Shown here in pieces: positions 33,224 through 42,407 of a stretch of DNA of 47,267 bases (its first letter is position 1; each line of letters starts with the position of its first letter). The stretch lies in NCBI GenBank assembly GCA_020845455.1, contig JADLFO010000139.1, forward strand, positions 1-47,267, read 5' to 3'. The DNA is from Caldilineaceae bacterium. Its GTDB lineage: Bacteria; Chloroflexota; Anaerolineae; Caldilineales; Caldilineaceae. The notes under the pieces are model-generated. The model was not told the origin of the DNA, made no database searches, and saw only the letters and a program-made list of their open reading frames with translations. The translations under genes were made by a program, and so were the position numbers.

Positions 33224-34333
33224 ATGGCTGATCACAACCCTGCGGCAGATGATAGAGGCATGGACGAGCCGGTTCTGGAGGTCAATAACCTGCGCAAGTA
33301 TTACCCCATCACGCGCGGTTTCTTGCAGCGTACGGTGGGCCAGGTGAAGGCGGTGGACGGCGTGAGCTTCAGCCTGCGCCGCGGCGAGACGCTGGCGTTG
33401 GTGGGGGAGAGCGGCTGTGGCAAGACGACGACCGGGCGCTGTGCGCTGCGCGCTATCGAACCGACCGGCGGCCGGATCCTCTTCCGCAAGGATGAGGGCG
33501 GCCCTGCCGTGGACATGATGGCGCTGGACGCGAGCGAGCTGCGCTCGATCCAACGTTATATGGGGATGATCTTTCAAGACCCCTATTCGTCGCTCAACCC
33601 GCGCATGACGGTCAAGGAGATCATCGGCGAGCCATTTATCACGCGCAAGTTGGTGTCGAACAGCCGTGAACTGGAGAGCCGGGTCGCGGATTTGCTGCGC
33701 AGCGTGCGCTTGGACCCCAGCTATATGGGCCGCTATCCTCATGCGTTCAGCGGGGGGCAGCGCCAGCGCATTGCGGTGGCGCGCGCCTTGGCGCTCAAAC
33801 CGAATTTGGTCGTGGCCGACGAACCGGTTTCGGCGCTCGATGTCTCGGTGCAGGCGCAGATCCTGAGTTTGCTCAAGGAACTGCAAGCCGAACTGCAACT
33901 GACCTATCTGTTCATTACGCACAACCTGGCGGTGGTGGAATATCTCTGCGACCGTGTGGCGGTGATGTATGTCGGGCAGATCGTGGAACTGGGCAAGACC
34001 GAAGCGATCTTCGCCCGCCCGCAGCACCCTTATACCGAGGCGCTGCTCTCGGCGGTGCCGGTGATCGATGTGGACGATAAGGGGCGGCGGCGCGAGCGTA
34101 TCTTGCTGGAGGGGGAGGTCGCCGACCCGGCGAATGTCCCGCCGGGCTGTCCATTTCATCCCCGCTGCCCCTACGCCCAGCCGGTCTGTCGCACGGAAGT
34201 GCCGCCCTGGGTGGATGTTACCGGCGCGGACCAGAGTCCGCACTTTGCGCGCTGTCACTTCGCCAAGGAACTGGCGCTGCAAGGGGTGAGCAAGGCCGCG
34301 GGCGTGGCGCGGGCGCATACGGCTGTTGCATGA
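33224..34333 (+). CDS. Dpp/Opp-type ABC ATPase, second subunit (DppF-like)
   Basis: The 369-residue ATPase has Walker [13 protein letters not shown]-loop [13 protein letters not shown], signature [15 protein letters not shown], Walker [14 protein letters not shown]-loop [12 protein letters not shown] and the Cys block [18 protein letters not shown] at 33224 is preferred because AGGA lies 8 nt upstream; ATG at 33206 is in frame but close to the previous stop. It completes the ATPase pair. Confidence 0.93.
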   Translation: MADHNPAADDRGMDEPVLEVNNLRKYYPITRGFLQRTVGQVKAVDGVSFSLRRGETLALVGESGCGKTTTGRCALRAIEPTGGRILFRKDEGGPAVDMMALDASELRSIQRYMGMIFQDPYSSLNPRMTVKEIIGEPFITRKLVSNSRELESRVADLLRSVRLDPSYMGRYPHAFSGGQRQRIAVARALALKPNLVVADEPVSALDVSVQAQILSLLKELQAELQLTYLFITHNLAVVEYLCDRVAVMYVGQIVELGKTEAIFARPQHPYTEALLSAVPVIDVDDKGRRRERILLEGEVADPANVPPGCPFHPRCPYAQPVCRTEVPPWVDVTGADQSPHFARCHFAKELALQGVSKAAGVARAHTAVA

Positions 34334-34498
34334 AATGCTGTCCCTGTATGAACTGCAAGGAGGTTGAGCCATCGAGAGGAGGGAGAACGCCAAGCATGGC
34401 GGACGGCCACCGCAGAGCGTGGCAACCCAGTATTGTTAGCAGGTGAGTCTACACACTGAGGCGGGTCCACACATTCCGGATTACGGAGGAGATCAAAC

Positions 34499-36610
34499 GT
34501 GAAACGTACGCAGCGTATCGTCTATACCCTATCCCTGCTGCTGGCCGCGATCGTGCTCTTAGCGGCCTGTGGCGCACCGCCGGCTGCTGAGTCGCCGGCT
34601 GCCGAAGCGCCTGCGGCGGAGGCCCCGGCCGGCGGAGCCGCAGCCGAAGCCCCAGCCGCGGCAGGCGCGGAAGGCGTCCTGCTCACCGATGCGCCCGCCG
34701 ATGCAGGTGAGCGCGAGGTGCAGCAGGTGGTCTACAATTCACCGGCGGCGTATACGGAGGCCACCGGCAAGAGTATCGAAGCCTATCAGGAATCGCCTGC
34801 GCTGGCCGAACTGGTAGCCGCAGGCGACCTGCCGCCGGTGGAAGAGCGGCTGCCGGCAGAGCCGGTGGTGGTCCAGCCGGAGGAAACGATCGGCAAGTAT
34901 GGCGGCGAGTTGCGCATGAACATCACCGGCCAGAACACTCTGCGCTCGTCGGATGCCCAGTACTTTAACTACGAATCGCTCACCGTACACAATCCCCAGG
35001 GAGAAATTGTCCCCAGCCTGGCGACCTCGTGGGAATGGTCGGAGGACTATACGGCGCTGACGCTGCACCTGCGCGAGGGTGTGAAGTGGAGCGACGGCGA
35101 GCCGTTTACCGCCGACGACATTCTCTTCTGGTGGGAAGCGGTGATCCTCAACGACGAACTGCGCCCCTCCAAGCCCACGCTCTTGACGCGCGGCGATCAG
35201 TTGGCCGAGTTCACGAAGGTGGACGACTACACCATTCAGTTTGCCTTTGCCGAACCCTATGCGCTGTTCACCACCTATCTGGGCAGTTGGGGCTTCCCGC
35301 GCACCGAGTTGGTGAGCATGCCGGAGCATTATCTGAAGCAGTTCCATCCCAACTATGGCGACATGGCCGAGATCGAAGCCCAGATGAAAGAGGGCGGGTT
35401 CGACAACTGGGTCGATTTCTGGGAGCAGATGGCCAGTTTTGACAACCCCGACAAACCCACGCTTTCGCCCTGGATCTCCACCGGCTGGCCGCCGGAGCAG
35501 ATTCAAACCTATCGGCGCAACCCCTACTATTGGAAGGTGGACACGGCGGGGAACCAACTGCCCTACGTCGACGAACTGCGCACGATCCGTGTGGCGGACC
35601 CCGAGGCGACGCTGCTCAAGACGATTGCCGGCGACTTTGATTTTGTGCGTATCTCTTCGTTGGGCGGGCCGGCCAACCTGCCGATTCTGACCGAGAGCAA
35701 GGGGAGCGGCGACTATCGCTTCGCCTATGCTAACTGGATGCCGAACTCCTTCGCCAACATCATGTTTAACTTCACGACCCAGGATGAGATGAAGCGCGAG
35801 TTGTATAACGACGTGCGCTTCCGTCATGCCCTGTCGATGGCGATCAACCGTGAGGAGATCATCAAGCTGATCTACAAGGGCGGCGTGTTTGCTTCGCAGG
35901 TCGCACCGGCGCGCGGTGAACCGTATCACGGTGAGTCGGAGTTGTTCCAGTCGTGGGCGCAGTTTGACCCAGACGCCGCTAATGCGCTGCTGGACGAGAT
36001 GGGGCTGACGCAGAAGGATGCCAACGGCTTCCGCACCGGCCCTAACGGCGAGGAACTGCTGCTGGTGATCTCGGCGACGACGGCTTGGCCGGCGGAGACA
36101 GCGCAGGTGATGGAGCTGGTGAAGGGCTATTGGGAGGCGATCGGCATCCGCGCCACGGTGACCCCGGAAGCGGGTGAACTGTGGGCCTCGCGTCACCAGG
36201 CGGGCGAGCATGATCTGTCGGCGCGCGGCGCGCACTTTGGCGGCGGCCCCGTTCACCCTACGCTGAATTCCAATACCTTTGCGTTGAGCGGCTGGCAGTG
36301 GGCGCCGGATTGGGCGCTGTGGCTGGATACGGACGGTGAGCAGGGGGTTGAGCCGCCGGACGATGTCAAGCGGCTGCGCGAGATCCGCGAGCAGATTCTG
36401 GGCGAGCCGGATGAAGCCGTGCGCAACGAGTTGATGCAGGAGGTCTTCCAGATCCACATGGACAACATCTGGTCGATTGGGATCGTGGTGGATGACCCGC
36501 GCTTCGGCCAGCTTGCCGTGGTCAAGAACCGCGTGCGCAATGTGCCCACCCAGTCGATTTCGGGTGAGTGGTATCCGCATGTACCGGCCTCCTGGTTTAT
36601 CAATGAGTAG
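34499..36610 (+). CDS. Family 5 extracellular solute-binding lipoprotein
   Basis: The 703-residue protein starts at GTG 34499 with GGAGGAG 7 nt upstream. A lipoprotein signal ends at LLAACG (Cys near 24) and is followed by an Ala/Pro/Glu linker of about 40 residues. The body is a large DppA/OppA-like fold (SLATSWEWSEDYTALTLHLR, WSDGEPFTADDILFWWEAVI, FRHALSMAINREEIIKLIYK). At about 640 residues after the linker it is bigger than peptide-binding proteins and like oligosaccharide-binding members. It lies last in the importer cluster, after a 165-nt gap with no further gene, and ends at a strong terminator. Confidence 0.92.
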   Translation: MKRTQRIVYTLSLLLAAIVLLAACGAPPAAESPAAEAPAAEAPAGGAAAEAPAAAGAEGVLLTDAPADAGEREVQQVVYNSPAAYTEATGKSIEAYQESPALAELVAAGDLPPVEERLPAEPVVVQPEETIGKYGGELRMNITGQNTLRSSDAQYFNYESLTVHNPQGEIVPSLATSWEWSEDYTALTLHLREGVKWSDGEPFTADDILFWWEAVILNDELRPSKPTLLTRGDQLAEFTKVDDYTIQFAFAEPYALFTTYLGSWGFPRTELVSMPEHYLKQFHPNYGDMAEIEAQMKEGGFDNWVDFWEQMASFDNPDKPTLSPWISTGWPPEQIQTYRRNPYYWKVDTAGNQLPYVDELRTIRVADPEATLLKTIAGDFDFVRISSLGGPANLPILTESKGSGDYRFAYANWMPNSFANIMFNFTTQDEMKRELYNDVRFRHALSMAINREEIIKLIYKGGVFASQVAPARGEPYHGESELFQSWAQFDPDAANALLDEMGLTQKDANGFRTGPNGEELLLVISATTAWPAETAQVMELVKGYWEAIGIRATVTPEAGELWASRHQAGEHDLSARGAHFGGGPVHPTLNSNTFALSGWQWAPDWALWLDTDGEQGVEPPDDVKRLREIREQILGEPDEAVRNELMQEVFQIHMDNIWSIGIVVDDPRFGQLAVVKNRVRNVPTQSISGEWYPHVPASWFINE

Positions 36611-36630
36611 CCAGAAGTAGTCTGCTGGAT

Positions 36631-36665
36631 GGCGGCGAGATCATGTTGATCTCGCCGCCTTTTTA
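36631..36665 (+). terminator. Rho-independent terminator of the importer operon
   Basis: A perfect 13-bp stem (GGCGGCGAGATCA and its complement) with a 3-nt loop is followed by TTTTT ATAT. Confidence 0.92.
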
Positions 36666-36698
36666 TATGCGCCGCGGGCGCGCAAGCGAGGCCAGGCT

Positions 36699-36727
36699 TT
36701 GACCCCGGCGCGGGTCGCCGCTACACT
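36699..36727 (+). promoter_or_regulatory. Promoter of the probable selenoprotein gene
   Basis: TTGACC, exactly 17 nt, TACACT. It follows the importer terminator, so the next gene is independently transcribed. Confidence 0.65.
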
Positions 36728-36785
36728 AGGGACGCTGGTTTCGTTTCGGCAGCCTACAGATGAGCAACGAAGTGAGGAGAGTGTT

Positions 36786-37406
36786 TTGACTGAGGAGCGT
36801 ATACGGATCGACGTCTGGTCCGATTATGTCTGACCGTGGTGTTTTCTCGCGGCCTCCAGTTTGGAGAAGCTCGAAGACAGCCATGGGGTGGTCGTGCAGT
36901 GGCGATCCTTTGAACTGCGCCCGGCGGGTTCGCCGCCGATGTCGCCGGAGTATCGGGAGCGCATTGCCCAGGGGCGTCCGCGGCTTGAAGCGATCGCGCG
37001 TGAACAGTATGGGGTGGAGCTGAAGCAAGGCCCGTTTGGGATCGACAGCCGCGCCGCGCTGCGCGGGGCCAAGCAAGCCGAGAGCGCGGGGGTGGGCAAG
37101 GCATACCATGCCGCCGTGTTCCATGCCTATTGGGTGGAAGGACAGGATATCAGCGATCGAGAGCGGCTGGTCGAGCTTGCGGCGAGCGTCGGCTTGGCGC
37201 GCGAGCGCTTCCGCGCTGCGCTGGACGACCCCGCGCTCGACGCGGCGGTGCAGGCCGATATCGACTTGGCGCGCGAGGTTGGGATCAACGCCGTGCCGGC
37301 AATGGTCTTTGCGGAAAAGTATCTGGTGTCGGGCGCGCAGCCCTATCCTGTGTTGGCGGAGGTGGCCGAACGGGTGCGCGCGCTGCAGGCGGAGGAATCG
37401 GCCTAG
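36786..37406 (+). CDS. FrnE/DsbA-family thiol oxidoreductase with in-frame TGA (probable selenocysteine)
   Basis: TTG at 36786, with GAGGAG 6 nt upstream, opens a frame reading TEERIRIDVWSDYV, then TGA (36831-36833), then PWCFLAASSLEKLED onward to a TAG at 37404-37406, 206 residues in all. FrnE proteins have DxVCPWC; here TGA falls exactly on the first catalytic Cys, giving U-P-W-C. The rest is intact: FELRPAGSPPM, a helical insert, and the cis-Pro loop GINAVPAMVF near residue 175. Such proteins catalyse thiol-disulfide exchange, in some cases under oxidative or metal stress. A possible bacterial SECIS stem follows the TGA. Without selenocysteine insertion the product would be a 15-residue peptide. 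Alternatives are a point nonsense mutation or a sequencing error. Confidence 0.75.
36834..36866 (+). promoter_or_regulatory. Candidate bacterial SECIS element
   Basis: Starting 20 nt after the TGA, CTCC (36854-36857) pairs with GGAG (36863-36866) around the loop AGTTT. The loop begins 24 nt after the TGA and has G in its second position followed by U, fitting known bacterial SECIS rules (loop 16-37 nt away, G early in the loop). The stem is short; outer GC/GC pairs could extend it. Confidence 0.5.
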
Positions 37407-37443
37407 CGCGCCAGGCTCTGGCGTTGGAGGATGCCTCCTATGT

Positions 37444-37478
37444 CCCCTGCCCGCGCAGATGGTCCGCGCGGGCAGGGG
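37444..37478. terminator. Terminator-like hairpin between convergent genes
   Basis: CCCCTGCCCGCGC and its exact complement form a 13-bp stem with a 9-nt loop. There are no clear U-tracts, so it may serve both directions weakly. Confidence 0.55.
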
Positions 37479-37485
37479 GGTCGAT

Positions 37486-38901
37486 TTAGCTGGACAACTT
37501 GACTTTGACCGCAGCGTGCAGTGCATCCAGCATGTCCTGGATGCGGGTGAACTTGACGCGGGGCTTACCCGACGAGACGCCGTTGGCCATCTCCAACTGA
37601 TCGAGGACGCGCCAGCCTTCAATCGTGACAAAGGTCAGCCTGCGTTCCTCCAGTAACCCTTCGATGGCGGCGGGGTCCGGCTCTGGAGCAGGCGTGAGCG
37701 AGGGAACGTCCGCCAAGGCACGTTCGACGGTGCCGGCGGCGTCGGGCTTGTTGGTGCCGATGATGCCGCTTGGCCCGCGCTTGGCCCAGCCGACCACATA
37801 TTCTCCGGGGATTGGCCGGCCGGTTGCGGGGTCGACGATGCGCCCATCGACGTTGGGGATCGTGCCGGTGCGGGTGTCGTAGGGGACATCCTCTAGGGCG
37901 ATGCCTTTGTAGCCGACGGAGCGCAGCACAAGGCAGGCCGGGAGCGTGTAATATTCGCCCGTGCCATGGGCGTTGAGATAGCCGCCGCTGTCGGGGCGCA
38001 GTTCGTTGCGCTCGACGCGCACGGCCTGAACCCGGCCATCGGCGTCGCCGATCAACTCGACGGGGGAAGCGAGAAATTCAAAGTGTACGCGGCGCGGCTT
38101 GCCGGTCGGCGCTTGAGCGGCAAACTCTTGGAGGATGGCGAGGTTTTTCTGGGCGGCGCTGTCTCCGGCGATCTCCTCGGCGCTGAGCGGGTCTAGCGCC
38201 AGTTCGGCGGGGTCGATCACCGGGTCGGCCGCGGCCAACTCGCCAAACTCTTTAATTTCGGCAGGGGTGAATTTGACCTGCGCCGGGCCGCGACGCGAAA
38301 GCACATAGATATCGGTCACTTTGCTGTCGGCAAGTACTTGCAGGGCGTGGTCGGCGATGTCGGTGCTGCGCAGTTCGTCAATCGTCTTGGCGAGAATGCG
38401 CGCTACATCCATCGCCACGTTGCCCACGCCGACGACAATGGCCGTAGTGCAGTCTAGGTTGACTTCCAGATCGACAAAATCGGGATGCCCATTGTACCAG
38501 GCGACAAACTCGGTGGCGGACAGGCTGCCCTGCAGATCTTCGCCGGGAATGTTCAGTTTGCGGTCGGATTGAGCGCCCACGGCATAGATGATCTGGTCGT
38601 AATACTGGCGCAGATCGGCGTGGGTCAGATCAGTGCCAAAATCGATATTGCCGAAGAAGCGGAAGCGCGGGTCCGAGGCGGTGCGGTCATAGACTTTGGT
38701 CACCGATTTGATCTTTTGGTGGTCGGGCGCGACGCCGTAGCGAACGAGGCCAAACGGGGTAGGCAGCCGGTCATACATGTCGACCAAGACATGGATGCGG
38801 TCTTGTTGCAATAGGGAACCAGCAGCGTAGAAGCCTGAGGGGCCGGCCCCGATGATGGCGACGCGTAGCGGCCGCTGTTCCGAACCTAGCTCTTGCGACA
38901 C
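37486..38901 (-). CDS. Ferredoxin/adrenodoxin reductase-like flavoprotein (FprA type)
   Basis: The 471-residue enzyme transfers electrons between NADPH and ferredoxin through FAD. VAIIGAGPSGFYAAGSLL is the FAD dinucleotide fold, then DRLPTPFGLVRYGVAPDHQK (family signature), VVGVGNVAMDVARIL (NADP fold), LSRRGPAQVKFTPAE and VVGWAKRGPSGIIGTNKPDA near the C terminus (flavin contact). Length and motifs match mycobacterial FprA. It is transcribed alone toward the selenoprotein gene. A reductase next to a thiol oxidoreductase hints at redox maintenance, but they converge and need not be linked. Confidence 0.93.
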   Translation of the reverse strand: MSQELGSEQRPLRVAIIGAGPSGFYAAGSLLQQDRIHVLVDMYDRLPTPFGLVRYGVAPDHQKIKSVTKVYDRTASDPRFRFFGNIDFGTDLTHADLRQYYDQIIYAVGAQSDRKLNIPGEDLQGSLSATEFVAWYNGHPDFVDLEVNLDCTTAIVVGVGNVAMDVARILAKTIDELRSTDIADHALQVLADSKVTDIYVLSRRGPAQVKFTPAEIKEFGELAAADPVIDPAELALDPLSAEEIAGDSAAQKNLAILQEFAAQAPTGKPRRVHFEFLASPVELIGDADGRVQAVRVERNELRPDSGGYLNAHGTGEYYTLPACLVLRSVGYKGIALEDVPYDTRTGTIPNVDGRIVDPATGRPIPGEYVVGWAKRGPSGIIGTNKPDAAGTVERALADVPSLTPAPEPDPAAIEGLLEERRLTFVTIEGWRVLDQLEMANGVSSGKPRVKFTRIQDMLDALHAAVKVKLSS

Positions 38902-38972
38902 GATATTCTCCTGTGGCTCGTGGGGCGTGTGTGGCGACGCCCGTGCAACAATGCCCGTTACTTGGCCGTCCT

Positions 38973-39012
38973 TAGCGTTGGGTAGCGTTAAGTGGCGTTA
39001 GGTAGTGCGTTT
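38973..39012. repeat. 10-bp tandem repeat, about 3.5 copies, upstream of the FprA-like gene
   Basis: TAGCGTTGGG, TAGCGTTAAG, TGGCGTTAGG and a decayed TAGTGCGTTT follow one another. It covers the stop of the small membrane protein and lies about 75 nt before the flavoprotein start. It may be an operator for a direct-repeat-binding regulator or a simple minisatellite. Confidence 0.5.
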
Positions 39013-39210
39013 GAGCATCGCGCCAAACTGGCGGGCAAGCGTCATGATGCCGATGACGAGGGCGAGATAGTCGCCCGGCCCAAGCGCCTTGATTGGGTTT
39101 TCGCTGGACGAGGCCTCGTCGTAGCCGTCGGTGGCGACCCAAGCGAGCGCCGCGCCGAGGAGAGCGCCCGCCGCCACGCCGGTAATCAGTGCGCGAGTTC
39201 GATCTTTCAT
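38998..39210 (-). CDS. Small membrane protein, unknown
   Basis: The 70-residue protein has an N-terminal membrane span (ITGVAAGALLGAALAWVATD), a polar Asp/Glu/Ser stretch and a second moderately hydrophobic segment (YLALVIGIMTLARQFGAML). It resembles small YtxH-like or general envelope proteins, but I recognise no family. It lies 26 nt after another small membrane protein gene in the same direction. Confidence 0.6.
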   Translation of the reverse strand: MKDRTRALITGVAAGALLGAALAWVATDGYDEASSSENPIKALGPGDYLALVIGIMTLARQFGAMLKRTT

Positions 39211-39236
39211 GGGTCAGACCTTTTCCTGGTTATTGA

Positions 39237-39521
39237 TTAAGAGCGCTTGCCGGCAAGGCGGGCCAGGCGTGTCTCGATGCGGGCGAGCTTGCTGCGCGCT
39301 TGGATCACTTGTTCGGCGGCTGCGCGACTGGCGCTGTCCACCTTAAGCCGCCCTTGGCGGGCGCCGTTCTGAACTTGGCGCAGCAAACCTGGCGTTTTGT
39401 CCACGGCAATATGCATCCCTTTGACGGCAAAGAGCGTCGCGGCCAAGGGGAGCAACAGGCCGACGAAGCAGAGCAGCGCCAGCCAGACGACAGCCAGATT
39501 GCGCCAGAATTCAAGACTCAT
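39237..39521 (-). CDS. Small membrane protein with basic C-terminal helix, unknown
   Basis: ATG at 39521 (GGAGG upstream) gives 94 residues: one long membrane span (about 8-33, VVWLALLCFVGLLLPLAATL) and a basic amphipathic C-terminal half (QGRLKVDSASRAAAEQVIQA, ARIETRLARLAGKRS). The extended frame to 39608 lacks a ribosome site. It likely forms a two-gene unit with the 70-residue membrane protein. Function unknown. Confidence 0.6.
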   Translation of the reverse strand: MSLEFWRNLAVVWLALLCFVGLLLPLAATLFAVKGMHIAVDKTPGLLRQVQNGARQGRLKVDSASRAAAEQVIQARSKLARIETRLARLAGKRS

Positions 39522-39688
39522 AGGCCTCCGCGCGCCTCCCGATTCCACCGCTGCCCGTGCGCCGCGATGGGTCTGTCGCGGCGTGCCTTTTCTCATAGAC
39601 GGCAGCATGGCGACAGATCGTCCACGGCTATTTTAGCAAACGGCCAAAGTAGAACCAAACCTCAGATCGCCTGGTGGACATGGGCCGT

Positions 39689-42403
39689 CTATGCGTCGAG
39701 GCGAGCGGCCAGGCTGCGGGCCAGGGATTCCTCCTCGGCGCGGGTTGTGATCGTGCCGTCGAGCCGGGCGGCGCGCAGGGCGTGCAGGATGCGTCCATAG
39801 AGCGGGCCGCGCGGGATGCCCAGGGCTGCGAGATCGTGTCCGGTCAATTCGGCGTGGATGTGACGCCACTCACGGTGATAGTGGGACAGATGGGCCACGA
39901 CGGCGGGCCGGTCGCCGCAGGCGATGTAGGCCAGGGCCAGAGCCGCGGGGTCGATGTCGTCGAGGAGTTCCACGACCGCGCTGGGGGGTAAGTCGGGCCG
40001 GTCGAGGTCGCCCAAACGCTGATAGAGCCGGGCCAGCCCTCGGATAAGCCGCTGCGTTTCGCCGCGCAAACCCAGGCGGTTGGTCAGGCTGTCGTTGGCT
40101 GTGGATGGAAGCCGGAAGACCAGCAGGCCCCAGTAGAGCCGTTCGATCGGTTCTTCGTGCAGGGCTGCGAGGCCGCGGCCTGCCGCCCGCCAGGCGCGCA
40201 GGTCGGCAAAACGCCGGCGCACCCAATCATCGACCTTGAGGTTCGGATGGAGACGGGAGAGGATGCCTAGCTCGTAGAGCCGGCCCAAGGCTTTTTCGGG
40301 CCGGTCTTCTTGCAGGATGCGCTCCAGTTCGTGCCGGATGCGCGTCGGGGTGACCCTGTCCAGCAGTTCCACGGCGTCGAGCAGCAGTTCCAGGGTGCGC
40401 GGTTCGATGTGAAAGTTGAAGCGCTGTTCATAGCGAACGGCGCGCAGGATGCGGGTAGGGTCGTCGACAAAGCTGAGGCTGTGCAGGACGCGGATAACGC
40501 CACCGTGCAGATCGTTCAGCCCGCCGTAGAAGTCGAGCAGTTCGCCCCAGCGGTCGGGGTTAAGGCAGAGGGCAAGCGTGTTGATGGTGAAGTCGCGGCG
40601 ATGCAGGTCGAGTTTGATGTTGCTGTCTTCGACGGTGGGGAGCACGGTCGGTGCGGTGTAGAACTCGGTGCGCGCTGTGACAAAATCAAGATGGGCAGGC
40701 AGTTTAGTGCTGCCTGGGGCAACTTGGAGGTCGGCGAGCAGTTGCGCAGTGCGCAGCGGATGGTCGGGGTCGTCGAGGATCCACTTGGCGGTATTGAAGC
40801 GTTTGTGGGGCACGACGCGGCCGCCGTAGAGCGTTTGCATGTGGTGGGCAAAGGCGATGGCGTTGCCTTCGATCACGATGTCCATGTCGAGCGCGGCGAC
40901 GGTGAAGTCGCCGCCGTTGAGCAGCAGATCGCGCACAAAGCCGCCCACGGCGTAAACGGTGAAGTCGAGGCGCGCCACTTCTTGGCCGACGAGGCGCAGC
41001 AACGCATGGTGGAGCGGCGGCAGCGAGATGCGCAGCCGCTGGGCGATCTCGCCGGCGTGACGGTGGGGCAGGTTGTCTTCGTCCCAGAGTTTGATCAGGT
41101 CGGTACGCGTCACGATGCCGATGATGCGGCCCTGCTCGTCCACGACCGGGATTTGGCCCCAGTTGCTGTCGATCATGCGGCGGCGCAGTTCGTTGATGGT
41201 GGCATCGGGGCGGATGGTGACGCTGCCGGCACGCATGAATTTGGTGACAGGCTGGCGACCCAACTCATGGTCGACGGCGCGGTCGGCCTCGCGGCGGGTG
41301 AGCACCCCCAGAAGCTCCTCGCTGCCGTCGGGCCGCGTGCGCAGCACGGGGAAACCCTCATGGCCGTAGCGCCGCATGAGTTGGACGGCTTCATCGACGG
41401 TCATCTCCGGCGTGAGCAGTTGGGGCCGGCCTGTGCTCATGATGTGCTGGACGGTGGTAGCGCCGCGGGCGTGTTCGTGCAGGAGGGCGATGATGCGGTC
41501 GCGCACGGCGGATATGCCGTGACCGTCGTCGCGGACGGGCGCGGCGGCGGCGCGGGTGTGGCCGCCCCCGCCCAAGGCCGCTGCGATCTTGCCCACGTCG
41601 ATTTCGTCGGTAGTGCTGCGCGCCACGACTTGGATCATGTCGCCCAGGTCGATCACGATAAAGATGGCATCAGTCTCGTGAAAATCGCGCAGCCGAGTGG
41701 CGAGCGCGCTTAGTTCCTCGCTAAAGCCGGGTGCATCGGCCAGGGCGATCACGACCGTGTGGCCGGCGACCTCGACAAACTCGCTGTCGTCGATCAGCCG
41801 CTGCAGCAGTTGGCGCTGCGCCTGGCTGAGCGGATGGTTGAGAAAGTGGTTGACGACCTCTAGGTTGACCTTGTGTTCCGGCTCCAGCAGCCAGGCCAGA
41901 CAGCGCGCATCGCGGTGGGTGGTCGACGGGTAGGTGAGGCTGCCGGTGTCCTCGTGGATGCCCAGGGCCAGCAGGGTTGCCTGCAGCGGCGAAATCATGA
42001 TGCCCGCTTCGATGATCCGTTCGACGAGCAGGGTGGTGTTGGCCCCGACCGGCTCGGACCAGATGCGCTGGACGTCGGGCAATTCCTGGTCGAGGCTGTG
42101 GTGGTCGATGATGGTGAGTTCGGTGGCGCTGTCCATGCCCCTGACCCAGTTGGCGGCGCGAGCATCCACGAGGATAGCGCGTGAGACGCGGCCGCGCGGC
42201 ACTTCGCGGTCTGTGATGAAGGGGAAGCGGCTACGGTAGAGGGTCAGGAAGCTGCGTACGTTGCGGTTGAGTTGGCGCGGCAAGACGGGGCGCGCCTCGG
42301 GATAGAGCAGCGATGCGGCCAGCATCGAAGCCAGGGCGTCGAAGTCGGTGTGTTCGTGGCTGAGAATGACTTCAAAGGTGTTGGCAGGGGTGTTGGTGGG
42401 CAT
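39689..42403 (-). CDS. tRNA nucleotidyltransferase, DHH-CBS-CBS-polyA-polymerase architecture
   Basis: The 904-residue protein adds A or CCA to tRNA 3' ends. Residues 1-310 form a DHH/DHHA1 phosphoesterase domain (SHEHTDFDALAS, IIDHHSLDQELP, GGGGHTRAAAAP). Two CBS domains follow (about 320-440). The class II nucleotidyltransferase core has VGGFVRDLL, MDIVIEGNAIAF and the nucleotide-binding RRDFTIN, then an RNA-binding helical end. This fusion is known in Aquifex, cyanobacteria and others, where it may be split between A-adding and CC-adding enzymes. It starts 4 nt after the amidohydrolase stop. Confidence 0.92.
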   Translation of the reverse strand: MPTNTPANTFEVILSHEHTDFDALASMLAASLLYPEARPVLPRQLNRNVRSFLTLYRSRFPFITDREVPRGRVSRAILVDARAANWVRGMDSATELTIIDHHSLDQELPDVQRIWSEPVGANTTLLVERIIEAGIMISPLQATLLALGIHEDTGSLTYPSTTHRDARCLAWLLEPEHKVNLEVVNHFLNHPLSQAQRQLLQRLIDDSEFVEVAGHTVVIALADAPGFSEELSALATRLRDFHETDAIFIVIDLGDMIQVVARSTTDEIDVGKIAAALGGGGHTRAAAAPVRDDGHGISAVRDRIIALLHEHARGATTVQHIMSTGRPQLLTPEMTVDEAVQLMRRYGHEGFPVLRTRPDGSEELLGVLTRREADRAVDHELGRQPVTKFMRAGSVTIRPDATINELRRRMIDSNWGQIPVVDEQGRIIGIVTRTDLIKLWDEDNLPHRHAGEIAQRLRISLPPLHHALLRLVGQEVARLDFTVYAVGGFVRDLLLNGGDFTVAALDMDIVIEGNAIAFAHHMQTLYGGRVVPHKRFNTAKWILDDPDHPLRTAQLLADLQVAPGSTKLPAHLDFVTARTEFYTAPTVLPTVEDSNIKLDLHRRDFTINTLALCLNPDRWGELLDFYGGLNDLHGGVIRVLHSLSFVDDPTRILRAVRYEQRFNFHIEPRTLELLLDAVELLDRVTPTRIRHELERILQEDRPEKALGRLYELGILSRLHPNLKVDDWVRRRFADLRAWRAAGRGLAALHEEPIERLYWGLLVFRLPSTANDSLTNRLGLRGETQRLIRGLARLYQRLGDLDRPDLPPSAVVELLDDIDPAALALAYIACGDRPAVVAHLSHYHREWRHIHAELTGHDLAALGIPRGPLYGRILHALRAARLDGTITTRAEEESLARSLAARLDA

Positions 42404-42407
42404 AAGA

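Noticed and set aside
34739..36580. Minus-strand open frame of 613 codons
   Set aside because: Antisense to the solute-binding lipoprotein, which has a signal peptide, ribosome site and terminator. The opposite product has no recognisable domain.
36861..37406. 181-residue DsbA-like protein starting after the TGA
   Set aside because: It would lack the redox motif and first strand of the thioredoxin fold and has no ribosome site. The reading through TGA from TTG 36786 restores a complete protein.
40310..41713. Plus-strand open frame of 467 codons
   Set aside because: Antisense to the tRNA nucleotidyltransferase, whose motifs are intact across the same bases.
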